A DNA stretch of 64,000 bases from Melanocharis versteri (lineage: Eukaryota; Chordata; Aves; Passeriformes; Melanocharitidae): positions 46,072 through 110,071 of the forward strand of contig VZTG01000433.1 of assembly GCA_013397845.1 (NCBI GenBank), given 5' to 3'. This document shows, piece after piece, positions 36,201 to 48,521 of this stretch. The position numbers were made by a program, and so were the translations under genes. The notes below the pieces were generated by a model. It was not told the origin of the DNA. It searched no databases and saw only the letters and a list, made by a program, of their open reading frames with translations. Every line of letters begins with the position of its first letter. The stretch's first letter is position 1.

Positions 36201-39200
36201 AGGGAGCAGTCGGAGCAGGACCAGAGCTTGGCCAGCCGGTCCTGTGAGCCCGTGGCCAGCAGTTTGTCATTGGGGGACACTGCCACGCTGTTGATGTCCT
36301 GGGGGAGCCACAAGAGGAGGAGAAAGAGGGTCAGGGCTCGGCTCTGGCTGTGGGACACAGAGCAAACGGAGGCTGCAGCACAGGAGGGAGACTGAAGCAC
36401 CCAAAGGTCACCTTGTTGTGGCCCCTCTCAGTCACCCTGGCATGGAGGGGCTCCGGGCTGGAGATCAAAGCTGCTTTTGCTTTGGAAGTGAGGGATTCCG
36501 GGATGTTCCAGATCTTGATGGTGCAGTCCTGGCTGCTGGTCACTACGAAGCTTTCCTTCAGCCTGAAGGGAATGAAACCATCCAGTGCAGGGAAACAATT
36601 CAGTGGTTTCTCCTCCCTGACCGGGATCTCTACACTCAGCCACTGCTGGGATGTGGAACAGGGTTTCCATGGCTTTCCAAGCTCTTTCATTTCAGAGTGA
36701 CTCCCCGTCCCTGGGAGTGTCCAGGTCAGGCTGGACAGGGCTTGGAGCACCCTGGGATGGTGGAAGGTGTCCCTGCCCATGGCAGAGGGTGGCACTGGAT
36801 GAGATTTAAGGCGCCTTCCAGCCCAAACCACTCCATGATCCCTTCACACACAGGCACCACGAGGAGCTGGGAGCAGGGACGAGAAGCAGCACAGCTGGGA
36901 GGGGAGCAGCACCCACCAGGACATTCCCCTCCCTCCCTGGGGTCACCAGGGGGACCCTCCCCAGCCCGTGTTACCTGGAGCAGGCCACAGCACCCACGCC
37001 GTGGGCATGGCCCAGGCCCTGGGCCACGCAGGTCACCCTGCCAGCCCTGCCCATCCGCCACACCCGGATGCTTCTGTCCTGGGGGGGGAGAGGACAGAAA
37101 ATGCCTGAGTTTCCTGGGAAGTCATCGGTTCCCTGTGCTTTCATCACATCCCCGAGCCCAACTGCTCCCTGATTTTCCAGCTTGAACCTTTGTCACAGCA
37201 GGTGACAAGATCAGCCCCCACTCTGGGGGGTTCCAGCATTGAGGTTTATCTCTGCTTGTAGCAGAGCTTTATTTTTGGGTGTATCAGGGCTCTTGGCACC
37301 TTTTCCTCCATCAGTCTCAGACTTACAACTTTTCTGAACTCTAACACCAGACCAGGACATTTGGAGAAGGAAATATCTCCTTCAGGCCAATAAAATACAA
37401 CCAATTTTCCCAGGGACAACGTTAAAAAGGGATTGTGGGAGAACCTTGTATTTGAGGGATGCATCAGACAGGGACTGTATGAACAAAAAGCCCTTTCTGG
37501 AGCTCCAAAAATAATATAATTTTGCCCACAAGGAACGAAGGGTTTCATTACATGGAGAACAGTGACACACCTTGGCACAGGTGACGAACATCAGGCCTTT
37601 TCTGAAGACGTCCAAAGCCAGGATTGTTTCTAAACAGGAAAAATAAAACCTGGTGGGTGCAGAGCAATACTGAGATGGGACAACAGAAAGGGCTGAGTTA
37701 ATGAGCCCAGTGCTTAATGAGCCCAGTTAATGAGACAGAGGACAGGTCTGGGACACGACAGCCCCAGTGCCTGTGGACAGCCTGTCACACCCCTGCACCT
37801 TCAGCTCCAATTTAAACTGATCTCACTGCCAGGGACAGGATGTATCCCACTGTCCCTCTCTCCACACAACTCCCAAACCTGCTCTGATGCTGTTCCAGCA
37901 AGAAATCAAGGATTCACCTCCACCAGAGTCCCAGGAGAAGCGGGATAAAGGAAGAGCTGCCCATGTCCCCCCCCAGAGCAGCCCTGTCACACACCTGTGT
38001 GGCCGTACAGGATCTGGCAGTGGGACGTTGCCAGCTCAAACACTTTCAGCTGGGGGCTGTTGGTGGCCACAACAATGTGAGAGTCACCAGGGCCCAGGAA
38101 CTTCACATCCAGAACCTCCTCATTGTATCCTGCGAGCTGCAACGCAAACAGTCCAACAGGGAAAAGGCAGCTGAAGGAGAATGGCTGGTTTTCATCTAAT
38201 ACTGGGTGCAATTCCTACACACAGGAGGCATTTCTGGCTAGGCCTGTTCTGCTTTCTCGTTCCTGTGCTGGTCTCTGGGCAACATTCCCCCAAACCAGCG
38301 AAATTCCCTGGCACCATGGAACAATTCCAGAGCAGGCTGGAGCCAAGGGTGCCCTTGGACAAAGCTCTTCCAGAAGCAGAGCAGATCCTGGAGCACGGGC
38401 AGAGGGAAAGGGAGGCTGAGGGCTGTCACCTGCTTCCTGAGCTGGAGGGTTGGAGCATCGTAGAAGACGATGTTGTGCTCCACGGACACGGTGAGGATCT
38501 CATTCCTGGCGGGAACAAACTGGCACTGGGAGAGGCTGCGCTCGCTCGGCTCCTCGCGCAGCGCGAAGGGCACGGGCTGGGTGTGCACACACGCAGCTGT
38601 GGCCACGTCCCACACCCTCAGGATGCCTGGGAAAACAGCAGAAATCATGGCTGAGCCACTGCCTTACACAGTGGATGTCCAAGGAACATCATCCAAAGCA
38701 CACTGGAAAAGCCACACAGCTCCAAGGCAGGAATGGGCAGGGATCCAAGCGGTGGCAGGAAAAGCCTCAAAGTTTTGCTTCTTCAGTGCAAATCAAACTC
38801 ATTGAGTTTGAAAACAGAGATAAATGTATTTGAGTATTAAATGGATCAGAGTGTGCCTGTTCCATCCTGCTCAGCCCCTCCTGCCTGAGGAGCAGGCTCT
38901 GCTCTGCAGCCCAGGGATTCTGCCACGTGGAGAACAAACATCCCAGGAGTAACAGCAGTGAAGTGACTGAAGTGCCACCCTTCAGGCTCCAAACGTGGCA
39001 GTGCCACCCACCTTTGCTGCCAGCTGTGACAAAGTGCAGCCCTTGTTTCTTCACACCCAGCTGAGAGAAATCTCCCTCTTCAGGCAACAACACGGCAGCT
39101 TCCACAGTCTGCAAGAGTCAGAGAGGCACAGAACCAGAGCTGAAAACCCCTGGGAGGGCAGAGAAACCTGATTTCACAGCGTACAGACCCTAAAGAGGGA

Positions 39201-41634
39201 GCCCATGGTCTAGGAACTGCAAAAGGCCTCAAAGGAAGAAACAAAAAGCAGCTTCACCTCGTAGACAGGGACAGTTCGTTTGCTCTGCCTGGTCTCCAGG
39301 TCCCACACCATGCAGATCTTGTCACGGCCAGAGCTGCAAATGAAAAGCTCAGTTTTAGTGCTAGATCCATTCAGCTCAGGTCTGGCTGCAAATCTGGCAC
39401 TGTGAGTGTTCAACACTTCTCTGGAGAAGCAAAGGGAGGGAGAGCAGCAACATTCCCTGGGCCAGCACAGGATATTCCCAGAAACATGGGCCAGGTTGGA
39501 CAGGGCTTGGAGCAGCCTGGGACAGTGGGAGCTGTCCCTGCCTGTGGCAGGGGTGGCACTGGATGGGGTTTAAGGTCCTTTCCAGCCCAAACCATTCCAT
39601 GACTCCACTGTACTGGTGCTGACACCCACTGAGCACCGGTACCACCCCTTCCCCTCACAGCAGAACCTGCCCAGAGCCTCTAGAATGCCCCAGCCCTGCA
39701 GGAGGTGAGCAAGAGAGGTCAAAGCCCTGCCAGGAGGTACCTCAGGAGGGTGCTGCCATCTGCAAACGCCAGCGAGGTGACAGCACTGAAGTGCCCCTCC
39801 AGCAGTGCCACACATTTGCTGGAACTCAGGTCCCAGATGCGGATCTTGTAATCGATGGAGGAGGAGAAGAGCTGCAGGCGGGACGTGTCCGGGTGGAACT
39901 CAACCAGGCTGGAGAGGACAGGACAGGAATAAACCACCCCACCTTTAAATAATGCACATCCCGCAGCAGGACAGGCTGGATGGGCTCGGAGCATCCTGGG
40001 CTGATGGGAGGTGCCCCAGCCCAACAGTTCTGTGATTCCATGAGAATTCTTGACCAAACTGTTTCCTCTCTGGGCAAAATCAGCCACGACCCTGCTCTCA
40101 AAAACCAGGAAGAGCCCAGAACCTGCTTGGAATGGACCTTCATGTTCCATTAACTCAAGAATTCCACATCAATCCCAGTATCCCACCACAGCCAGGAACA
40201 GACAGACAGGACTCATCCTTACTGTACCACTCCAGAGGATCCTTTCAGGTTGTGTGTGCAGTAGTGTTTGATCATATCCCAGACCTTGATGGTGCTGTCG
40301 CAGCCCCCTGGGAAGAGAAGGAAATCTGGGAATGAGCCCTGGAGGAGAGAGCCACGGGAAGTCCAGCACATCCCCAAACTGGGCACGGCTCTGGAGCGCT
40401 GAACCTCTGCTGAGCCTGCCCTCGGGAGGTGGCTGCCAAGGGAACAGATCCAGGAGCACGAGGTCCCTCGGGTGACAGTGGTGCCTCGTACCTGTGGCCA
40501 GCAGGGTGGCCGTGGGGTCGAAGGCCATGGTGGCCACGGGCGCGGTGTGCACGGCTCGCCAGGTGCGCTCACACCTGGGCTCCCTCCAGTGCCACTGGCG
40601 CAGCAGCAGCGCCCGGCTCCCCGTCACCAGCACCTGGGGAGCACAATTAACCACGGGCTCACTGATTGGGTTTGGGTTCCTGTCAGTCCCACACAGCACA
40701 GGGTGCTGCTGGTGGAGCTCAGGCTCTGGGCAGGTCTGAGTCTGAGTCTGACCAACAGGGAAGGGCCCGAGAAGGCTCCAGGGGATCTCGGGAAGCACAG
40801 AGGGCATGGAATAAACCCATGGAATATCCCGGGTTGGAAGGGATGCACAAGGACCAGCGAGTCCAGCCCCTGGCCCAGCACAGACGCCCCAAAATCCCCC
40901 CTGCTCCTGGCTCAGCCTGTGCCAGGCTGCTGACGGCCCCCAGCACAAACCCACCTCGTCATCCGGGCTGAGCACGAATGCTGTGACATCCTCTTCCTCC
41001 TCCTGGGAAAACAGAAGGGAAATCCCAAGTTAAACCATCTCTGGAGAGATCTCAGAGCTGCCTTCTCCACGCGGCTCTGCTGACACCGAGCACAGCTCGG
41101 GGACCACCCAAAAACCTGTGTTTGGGCCCGTTCCCACCCTGCCTGCACTCCCCACTCCTCGGAGCTTTACATCCACAGTGGGAAAACGCTCAGGAGAGGC
41201 CGATCCTCGTCACCTGCTGGAGGCTGTGCAGGAGAGCTCCCGTTTCCACGTCGATGACGTTGACTTTGCTCCCACAGGGGCAGAACATGAACTTCCCATC
41301 GCGGCTGATCTGGAGAAAAGGGATCGGGAACAGGAACGTTAGAGCCAGGAGGCGCGGCATTCCCAAATATCCCTCCAGAGCCGGGATTACCTGGATTCGC
41401 CCTCCCTTGTAGAACGGCTCGATCTTCCGCGCTGCGGCGTAGCTGGAAGGGAAAGAGACGCGCGGAGAGGCCCCGTTAAAGCGGAGCGGCGGCGGCCCGG
41501 GGGGCTCCGACCGCGCAACCCAGCCCGACCCGGCCCCTCACTCGCCTCCGCAGTCCCAGCCCGGCCCCGCCAGTCCCTCACTTGCTCTTGAAGCGCACAG
41601 GGGCGGCGGCGGCGGCCGGGTCCGTGTCCGCCAT
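33223..41634 (-). CDS. TBL3: Transducin beta-like 3 (UTP13 homolog, SSU processome WD40 protein)
   Basis: Twenty-two coding exons close in phase (811 residues; human 808): 41582-41634, 41391-41442, 41214-41309, 40955-41002, 40492-40633, 40223-40307, 39741-39908, 39258-39333, 39012-39108, 38430-38626, 37995-38136, 37571-37629, 36975-37078, 36412-36562, 36068-36298, 35833-35903, 35292-35448, 34870-34928, 34527-34630, 34293-34364, 33834-33992, 33223-33335. TBL3 is the vertebrate Utp13, a nucleolar subunit of the UTP-B complex for 18S pre-rRNA processing. Residues about 60-640 form tandem WD40 propellers (e.g. LLATGSQDRLAKLW, ATSSADGTLKLWGL, SSGSDGLLKLW). Residues about 655-800 are the Utp13 C-terminal helical domain (LLHEKRYLKALGLAISLDRP, FLVTWNTNSRNCHEAQAV, LLPYTERHFQRLSRLLQAS). 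The family call is very strong. Several introns contain CR1 pieces. It is transcribed toward NOXO1, tail to tail. Confidence 0.97.
33395..33790 (+). mobile_element. CR1 LINE 3' fragment in TBL3 intron 21
   Basis: About 395 bp: 'gagccaggctgggagagctg', 'gggctccaggagagctggag', 'gggtggggaggccctggcac', 'ctgcccctggatccctggca' and the tail 'cttccaacccaaaccattcc'. It is antisense to TBL3. Confidence 0.93.
34115..34230 (+). mobile_element. CR1 LINE 3' tail in TBL3 intron 20
   Basis: 'gggtggaactggatgatctt' followed by 'taacgtccctcccaacccaa' and a degenerate terminal motif. It is antisense to TBL3. Confidence 0.85.
36700..36845 (+). mobile_element. CR1 LINE 3' end in TBL3 intron 13
   Basis: 'aggctggacagggcttggag', 'ggtgtccctgcccatggcag' and 'gcccaaaccactccatgatc'. 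It is antisense to TBL3. Confidence 0.9.
39485..39608 (+). mobile_element. CR1 LINE 3' end in TBL3 intron 7
   Basis: 'aggttggacagggcttggag', 'ggggtggcactggatggggt' and 'ttccagcccaaaccattcca'. It is antisense to TBL3. Confidence 0.9.
39965..40045 (+). mobile_element. CR1 LINE 3' remnant in TBL3 intron 6
   Basis: 'aggacaggctggatgggctc', then 'gcccaacagttctgtgattc'. It is short, with an internal deletion relative to the other copies. Confidence 0.6.
40800..40925 (-). mobile_element. CR1 LINE fragment in TBL3 intron 4
   Basis: 'gggttggaagggatgcacaa' and 'ccagcgagtccagcccctgg' resemble the reverse complement of a CR1 3' end. It is diverged. Confidence 0.6.
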
Positions 41635-41965
41635 GGCCGCGGCCCACGTGCTTCCGGCCGCCACTTCCGGGAAGTGAAGAACACTTCCGGCCCCGCCGGT
41701 GACGTAAGCGGGGGCGCTACCAGCGGCACGCGGGGCGCGGGCAAGGGGCGGCTCCGGGATAACGGGATAACAGCGCCCCGTTCCTCCGGGAAAGCGGCCT
41801 GGAGCAGCTCCTGCGCTGCATCTTCTCAGCGACCCAGAGCGTTCTCCAGCAAAACATCCCCTCCCCACCCCACGGCAGCGACTTGCCGGGTCCGACCATA
41901 GCGTAAAGCAAGATTTTTGACGATTAGAAACGAGAGAGACGCTTCATCTTTTAAGCATTTCATCT

Positions 41966-41971
41966 TTTATT
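41966..41971 (-). terminator. SNHG9-like poly(A) signal
   Basis: TTTATT on the plus strand (AATAAA on the minus), 163 bases after the start of the inferred second exon. It lies about 330 bp upstream of the TBL3 start codon on the same strand. Confidence 0.65.
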
Positions 41972-42206
41972 GCGTATCGAAATACAAAAACGAATCGTTT
42001 TCAGCTGTGACTCCCGTGGCGCCGTCCATCACGGTATCCCCGTGCTCTTCACAGCTCCTCCGGGGAAGGGATGGCCGTGAAGTGTCAGCCCAGCCCACGG
42101 CGGGGCCGCGGCTCTCGGCGGCCGGGAACGGCACCTGTGAGAGGAGAACAAAGCTCTGAGGAACAGCCCCTACACCCCCCAACTCCCGGTACCCGCCGCG
42201 CACGAG

Positions 42207-42345
42207 GCTTATGGGAACATGGGTTTCATTCCCCACACACAGCCGTGGGTAATAAGCTTAATGTTCCCGATGCTGTGGGCGCCGTTATCTCACCCGGGGC
42301 CACAGCAGACCCCGAGTGATTTTCAGACCGCGCCGGGCGCTACCG
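42207..42345 (-). ncRNA. SNORA78: SNORA78-like H/ACA snoRNA in the SNHG9-like intron
   Basis: On the minus strand the 3' domain is a textbook H/ACA hairpin. A 7-bp outer stem (GGGAACA at 42268-42262 with TGTTCCC at 42219-42213) encloses two 12-base pocket strands and an inner CCCAC/GTGGG stem. The outer stem is followed at once by ATA (42212-42210), a permitted variant of ACA, and three more bases. An H box AGATAA lies at 42290-42285. Just upstream of it a 9-bp stem (CACTCGGGG with CCCCGGGTG) can form the 5' domain, though with a plain loop. H/ACA RNAs guide pseudouridylation with dyskerin. The name rests on position in the SNHG9-like intron; I could not compare the guide pockets. Confidence 0.62.
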
Positions 42346-42677
42346 CGGCCCCCGGAGCGCCTTCCCGGGGACGCTCCCTGCACCCCACCCGGCCGGGCTC
42401 CGGCTCGGGCAGCGCCATAACCGCTTCCCGGCAGAGCTTTATAAAGGTTAAAGGCGCACGGAAGGAGGGAGATGCGGCAGTGCCCTCCCGCTCGCGGGTA
42501 CCCCGAGCTCCTCACCTGCCGCCGTCCCGCCGCGCACTGAGCGCTCCCAGCGTGCGCGCCGGTTCACCCCGGGCGCCGCGCCCGCCCCGCACTCTGTATA
42601 ATTTACCATAACTCGCTCATTCCACCCCGCGATGTATTCATCATTCAGCTCGCGGGGCTGGCACTGCCGCGCGCCGC

Positions 42678-42687
42678 TCTCGCGAGA
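42678..42687. promoter_or_regulatory. TCTCGCGAGA palindrome in the RPS2/SNHG9 promoter
   Basis: A perfect ten-base palindrome TCTCGCGAGA lies 12 bases upstream of the RPS2 TATA box, between the two divergent starts. This element is the known binding motif of BANP and marks strong CpG-island promoters of housekeeping genes. Confidence 0.7.
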
Positions 42688-42698
42688 TGCCCGCGCAC

Positions 42699-42727
42699 TA
42701 TAAATAGCGGGAGGCGCGGCGGCGCGG

Positions 42728-42730
<3 letters not shown>
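42699..42730 (+). promoter_or_regulatory. RPS2 core promoter: TATA box and 5'-TOP start
   Basis: TATAAATA at 42699-42706 is followed 22 bases later by a pyrimidine tract (CCTTCT, from 42728) that fits the 5' terminal oligopyrimidine start of ribosomal protein mRNAs. The TATA-to-start spacing is 29 bases. The TOP motif implies mTOR/LARP1 translational control. Confidence 0.8.
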
Positions 42731-45443
<2,713 letters not shown>

Positions 45444-45459
45444 GCGGGTTTTGTACGAG

Positions 45460-45465
45460 AATAAA
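45460..45465 (+). terminator. RPS2 poly(A) signal
   Basis: AATAAA in 'acgagaataaagcgatc', only 17 bases after the stop codon, the very short 3' UTR usual for ribosomal protein genes. Confidence 0.92.
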
Positions 45466-45529
45466 GCGATCAGAGAACCAGGAACCGGTGCTTGGTGTGA
45501 TGAGGGGTTGGTGCTCGGGGCAGGGGGGT

Positions 45530-45670
45530 TAAATCATGGAAGGGGTTGGGTTGGAAAGGACCTTGAAGCTCATCCAGTTCCAGTTCCTGCCACGGGACAC
45601 CTTCCACTACACCAGGTTGCTCCAAGCTCTGTCCAGCCTGGTGTGGGCACTTCAGGAGCACCTCATCTTT
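45530..45670 (-). mobile_element. CR1 LINE 3' end between RPS2 and NDUFB10
   Basis: 'taaatcatggaaggggttgg', 'gttggaaaggaccttgaagc' and 'tcatccagttccagttcctg' are the reverse complement of a CR1 tail. Confidence 0.9.
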
Positions 45671-45851
45671 ACCCAGACTGAGGGAATTCAGAGCCAGGGT
45701 GGAGCAGCACACGGAGTGTTCTGGTGGCTCATGGAGGAGAGGGAGAGGGCCAGAGGGCAAATCCCAAAACTGGCAGCCCCAAGTGCCTGGAGTTGAGGGC
45801 TTGCAGAGCTCTTCAAAGAATGAATACAGATCCCAGCTGTACAGATGTCTG

Positions 45852-45857
45852 TTTATT
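45852..45857 (-). terminator. NDUFB10 poly(A) signal
   Basis: TTTATT on the plus strand, AATAAA for NDUFB10, 83 bases after its stop codon. About 390 bp separate it from the RPS2 signal. Confidence 0.85.
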
Positions 45858-45939
45858 GTGGAGGCCAGCGGCTCCAGAGGTCACAGAAGCAACATGCACT
45901 TGGATATCAGCACCATGGAGGGGAGGAACTGTTCTGGCT

Positions 45940-47536
45940 CTACTGCTTTTCTTGTGCTGCTTTCCTCTCCTCCATCATCCTGTGCTTCTGCTTCATCAGG
46001 CACGTCCGTGCATTCCCATGGTAACCCAGATCACCGTCTGAAAAAGAAAGGAAGTGTCAGAGCAGTGCCTCCCACAAGCCTGTGTTCCATGACGTGTGTG
46101 GGACGTGGTTTCAGACCCCCCTCCCCTGGGTGCAGGACCCTCTCCCTGTGTGCTGCTGCCACACTCACATCTGTCCTGGTAGGCCTTGGTGACCTGTGCC
46201 AGCAGCTCCATCTCCTTGGCACAGTTCTGGAACTGGTTGGGCCCTTCCCTGTGCTTGCACGCAACCACCCTTTCCCGGACTATCTCGACGATTTCCTGAT
46301 CCACCAACCTGCAGGAAAGATGGTGAGGAATGCAACAGCAGCCATGAGACAACAGAAAAGCTGAACCAATGGGTGAGGGCACCCTGTGGAATGTCAGCTC
46401 TGGGATTTTCGGGGTCCTGGTCCCTAATGCCACCAGGCCCAGATGTGCTGCAGGGACTGCAGGACACTGATGTGTAATGGGGTGGGCTGGAGGTGCTGCC
46501 TCAGCATCCACCAAAATGCTGCACATCCCAGAGCTGTGTGCTCTGCTGGGACCTCGCCTGGGGACAGGACAGTCCGGGGGCAGCCATACCTGTCCCTCCT
46601 CCACTGAGCCTCGGCCTCATAGTAGCACAGGTAGTCGCCCTCCAGGCACTCGCTCAGGTCAGGCACGCGGCGGAACTTCTGGTGGTAGTAGTAGAACTTG
46701 TTCTTGCTTTGCCACCGCTCGATCCACTCTGCAGGGACAGCCTGGTCACACAGCCCGGCCCCAGCTCCGAGGGGCAGCACAGCCCCCGTGCTGGCACTGC
46801 CCAGTACCACCTTCCCAGGCTGCAGCAGTGGGTCCGTGTCTCTGTCCAGCTCGCGCCCACCTGTGTGTCTGTCCCTCTGTGCTGTGTCCCATGTCATGTC
46901 CATGCTGCGTTACTGTGTCCCTGCATCCCCTGCACCTCTCCCGGTGTCCATGCTGTGTACCGTGTCTTGATGTCCCTATATCTGTCCCAGTGTCCATGCT
47001 TTGTCCCGTGTCCTGATGTCCCTATATCTGTCCCAGTGTCCATGCTGTGTCCCGTGTCTTGATGTCCCAGTATCCATGTCCCTGTCCCACTATCAGTACT
47101 GTGTTCTTGTCAATCCCATGTCCCTGTGTCTGTCCTACTATCCCAGCTGTGTTCTTGTCAATGTCCCCTGTCCCCGTGTCCCAGCGTCCTGTCCCTCTGC
47201 CCGTGCTGTTACTGTCAGGACCAGTGTCCCCGTGTCCTTGCATGCGCCCTTTGCCTGTCCAGGTGCCCGTGTCCTCACGCCTTTGCCCCGTGCCCCGGTG
47301 TGCCCATCCCGGTGTCCCCGTCCCCGCGCCGCCGCTCAACTCCCACGGGGGGCGGGAGGGAGCGGGGGGGGTCTCGTCCCGCCGGTACCTCGGACGAAGG
47401 TGACGGGCGCGTCGAAGACATAACCGAAGGCGGTCTGGAAGTAGTTGACGGGGTTGGGCACCGACGTGGTCCTCTCGGAGACGGGGGTGCGGGTCGGCGG
47501 CACCTTGTACGCCTCCCAGTCGTGATCCTCCGGCAT
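45940..47536 (-). CDS. NDUFB10: NADH:ubiquinone oxidoreductase subunit B10 (PDSW)
   Basis: Four coding exons close in phase: 47389-47536, 46590-46728, 46169-46308 and 45940-46037, giving 174 residues (human 172). This is an accessory subunit of the distal membrane arm of respiratory complex I, on the intermembrane-space side. Visible features: VPNPVNYFQTAFGYVFDAPVT near the N-terminus, the signature KNKFYYYHQKFRRVPDLSEC, a CX6C pair (Cys 77 and 84), a CX11C pair (Cys 113 and 125; ACKHREGPNQFQNC) oxidised through MIA40/CHCHD4, and the Lys/Arg-rich C-terminus after LMKQKHRMMEERKAA. Coincidentally GFER, the oxidase that recycles MIA40, lies in the same block. The start is set by MPEDHDW, the family's MP start. 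Intron 1 contains a 46-bp repeat. Confidence 0.96.
46940..47130. repeat. 46-bp minisatellite in NDUFB10 intron 1
   Basis: The string 'tgtccatgct' recurs at 46945, 46991 and 47037 (spacing 46), each followed by a 'gtccc/tgtaccgtgtc' and 'tgatgtccc' block. Degenerate copies continue to about 47.2 kb. Confidence 0.85.
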
Positions 47537-48034
47537 CGCGGCGGCGGCGGCGGGGAAAGATGGCGGCGACCCCTGAGGGGGCGGGAGCGCGGGAATATGG
47601 CGGCGACCCTTGAGGGGGCAGGGCCGCGGGAGCATGGCGGCGGCCCCGGGGCATGCCGGGAGTTGTAGTCCGCGCGTCCCTCCTCCGTGAGGGGATCCCG
47701 GCATCCCGGGATGGGTCGGGTTGGAAGAGGCCGCCGTGTGTCCCGTGTGTCCCGTGAGTGCCACCTCCCTGCTCAGCAAGGCCATCCCACAGCACGTGGC
47801 ACAGGACTGCGTACGGACGGCTTTGGGATATCGCCGGTGAGGGAGGCTCCACGCCCTCTGTGGGATCTGTGCTCGGTCGCTGCACAGGGATAAAGTTCTG
47901 CCTCACGTCCAGGTGGAACTTCCTGGGCATCAGTCCCTGCCCGTTCCTCTGGTGCCATTGCCACAGAGCAGAGCCTGGTCCCTGCTCGAACCCTCCCTGC
48001 AGACAGGGACAGCGATGAGGGCCCCTCTCAGCCC

Positions 48035-48125
48035 TGGAAGGTGTCCCTGTCCATGGCAGGAGTCAGAACTGAATGGTTTTTACGGTCCCTTCCAACCCAA
48101 ACTGTTCTGTGATTCCAAGATCTGT
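48035..48125 (+). mobile_element. CR1 LINE 3' tail between NDUFB10 and RPL3L
   Basis: 'ggtgtccctgtccatggcag', 'gtcccttccaacccaaactg' and 'ttctgtgattccaaga'. Confidence 0.88.
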
Positions 48126-48329
48126 TGTCTCAGTCCCTTTTCCACTCAGAATCACAAAGCCTTTTTGCCCGGGCTGACAGAGAGATTTTCAGTCAGTGCT
48201 GGGGGTACCTGGTGCAGGTGTTCACAGCTCTGGCTGTGTGGTACCCATTTGGAAACTGCCCTGATTCGGGAAACTGCCCTAATTCCTGCCATTCCCGTTG
48301 GAGTTGTTCAGGAGGGAGAAGCGTAAACT

Positions 48330-48521
48330 GAGCCAGCAGCAATTGACCTTTATCACACCACAACTGTCGTGTCCAACCTGCCAGGAATGAAATGAATATC
48401 GCAGCGGGTGAAGCGAGCGGCTAAATTTGTGTCTTCAGACCCATACCCATCTTAAGTATTAATCTGGGGAGGCACTTCCTGACAGCCTCTCTCTGCTGCT
48501 GCCCCGGGCTGAAGACGTCCC
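48330..48521 (+). promoter_or_regulatory. Candidate RPL3L promoter and start exon
   Basis: RPL3L exon 2 starts with the second codon (TCC, Ser), so exon 1 must end exactly with ATG before a donor. Between 47.6 and 49.5 kb only two ATG-GT strings occur: one inside a CR1 tail (about 48074), and the other at 48519-48521 (ATG then GTTGGT). Upstream of the latter are two E-box-like motifs (CAATTG and CAACTG, about 48337-48365) and an AT-rich element (taagtattaatc, about 48456). RPL3L is muscle-specific in vertebrates, and E boxes and AT-rich elements are usual in such promoters. The donor is weak, so this is a proposal. Confidence 0.4.

Larger units (their letters stand above)
41950..42600 (-). 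ncRNA. SNHG9: SNHG9-like snoRNA host gene (two exons, non-coding)
   Basis: On the minus strand I can assemble a small spliced transcript. Exon 1 ends at 42516 with CAG|GTGAGG. The intron ends with a strong polypyrimidine tract and CAG. Exon 2 begins at 42134 and runs to an AATAAA at 41966-41971, with its end near 41950. The product has no conserved reading frame. In human, SNHG9 is a short host gene transcribed divergently from the RPS2 promoter and its intron carries SNORA78. Here the position, strand and intronic H/ACA-type hairpin (42207-42345) are the same. A TATA-like element on the minus strand lies near 42597-42602. The start of exon 1 is an estimate. The splice sites and poly(A) signal are seen; orthology is inferred from synteny. 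Confidence 0.72.
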
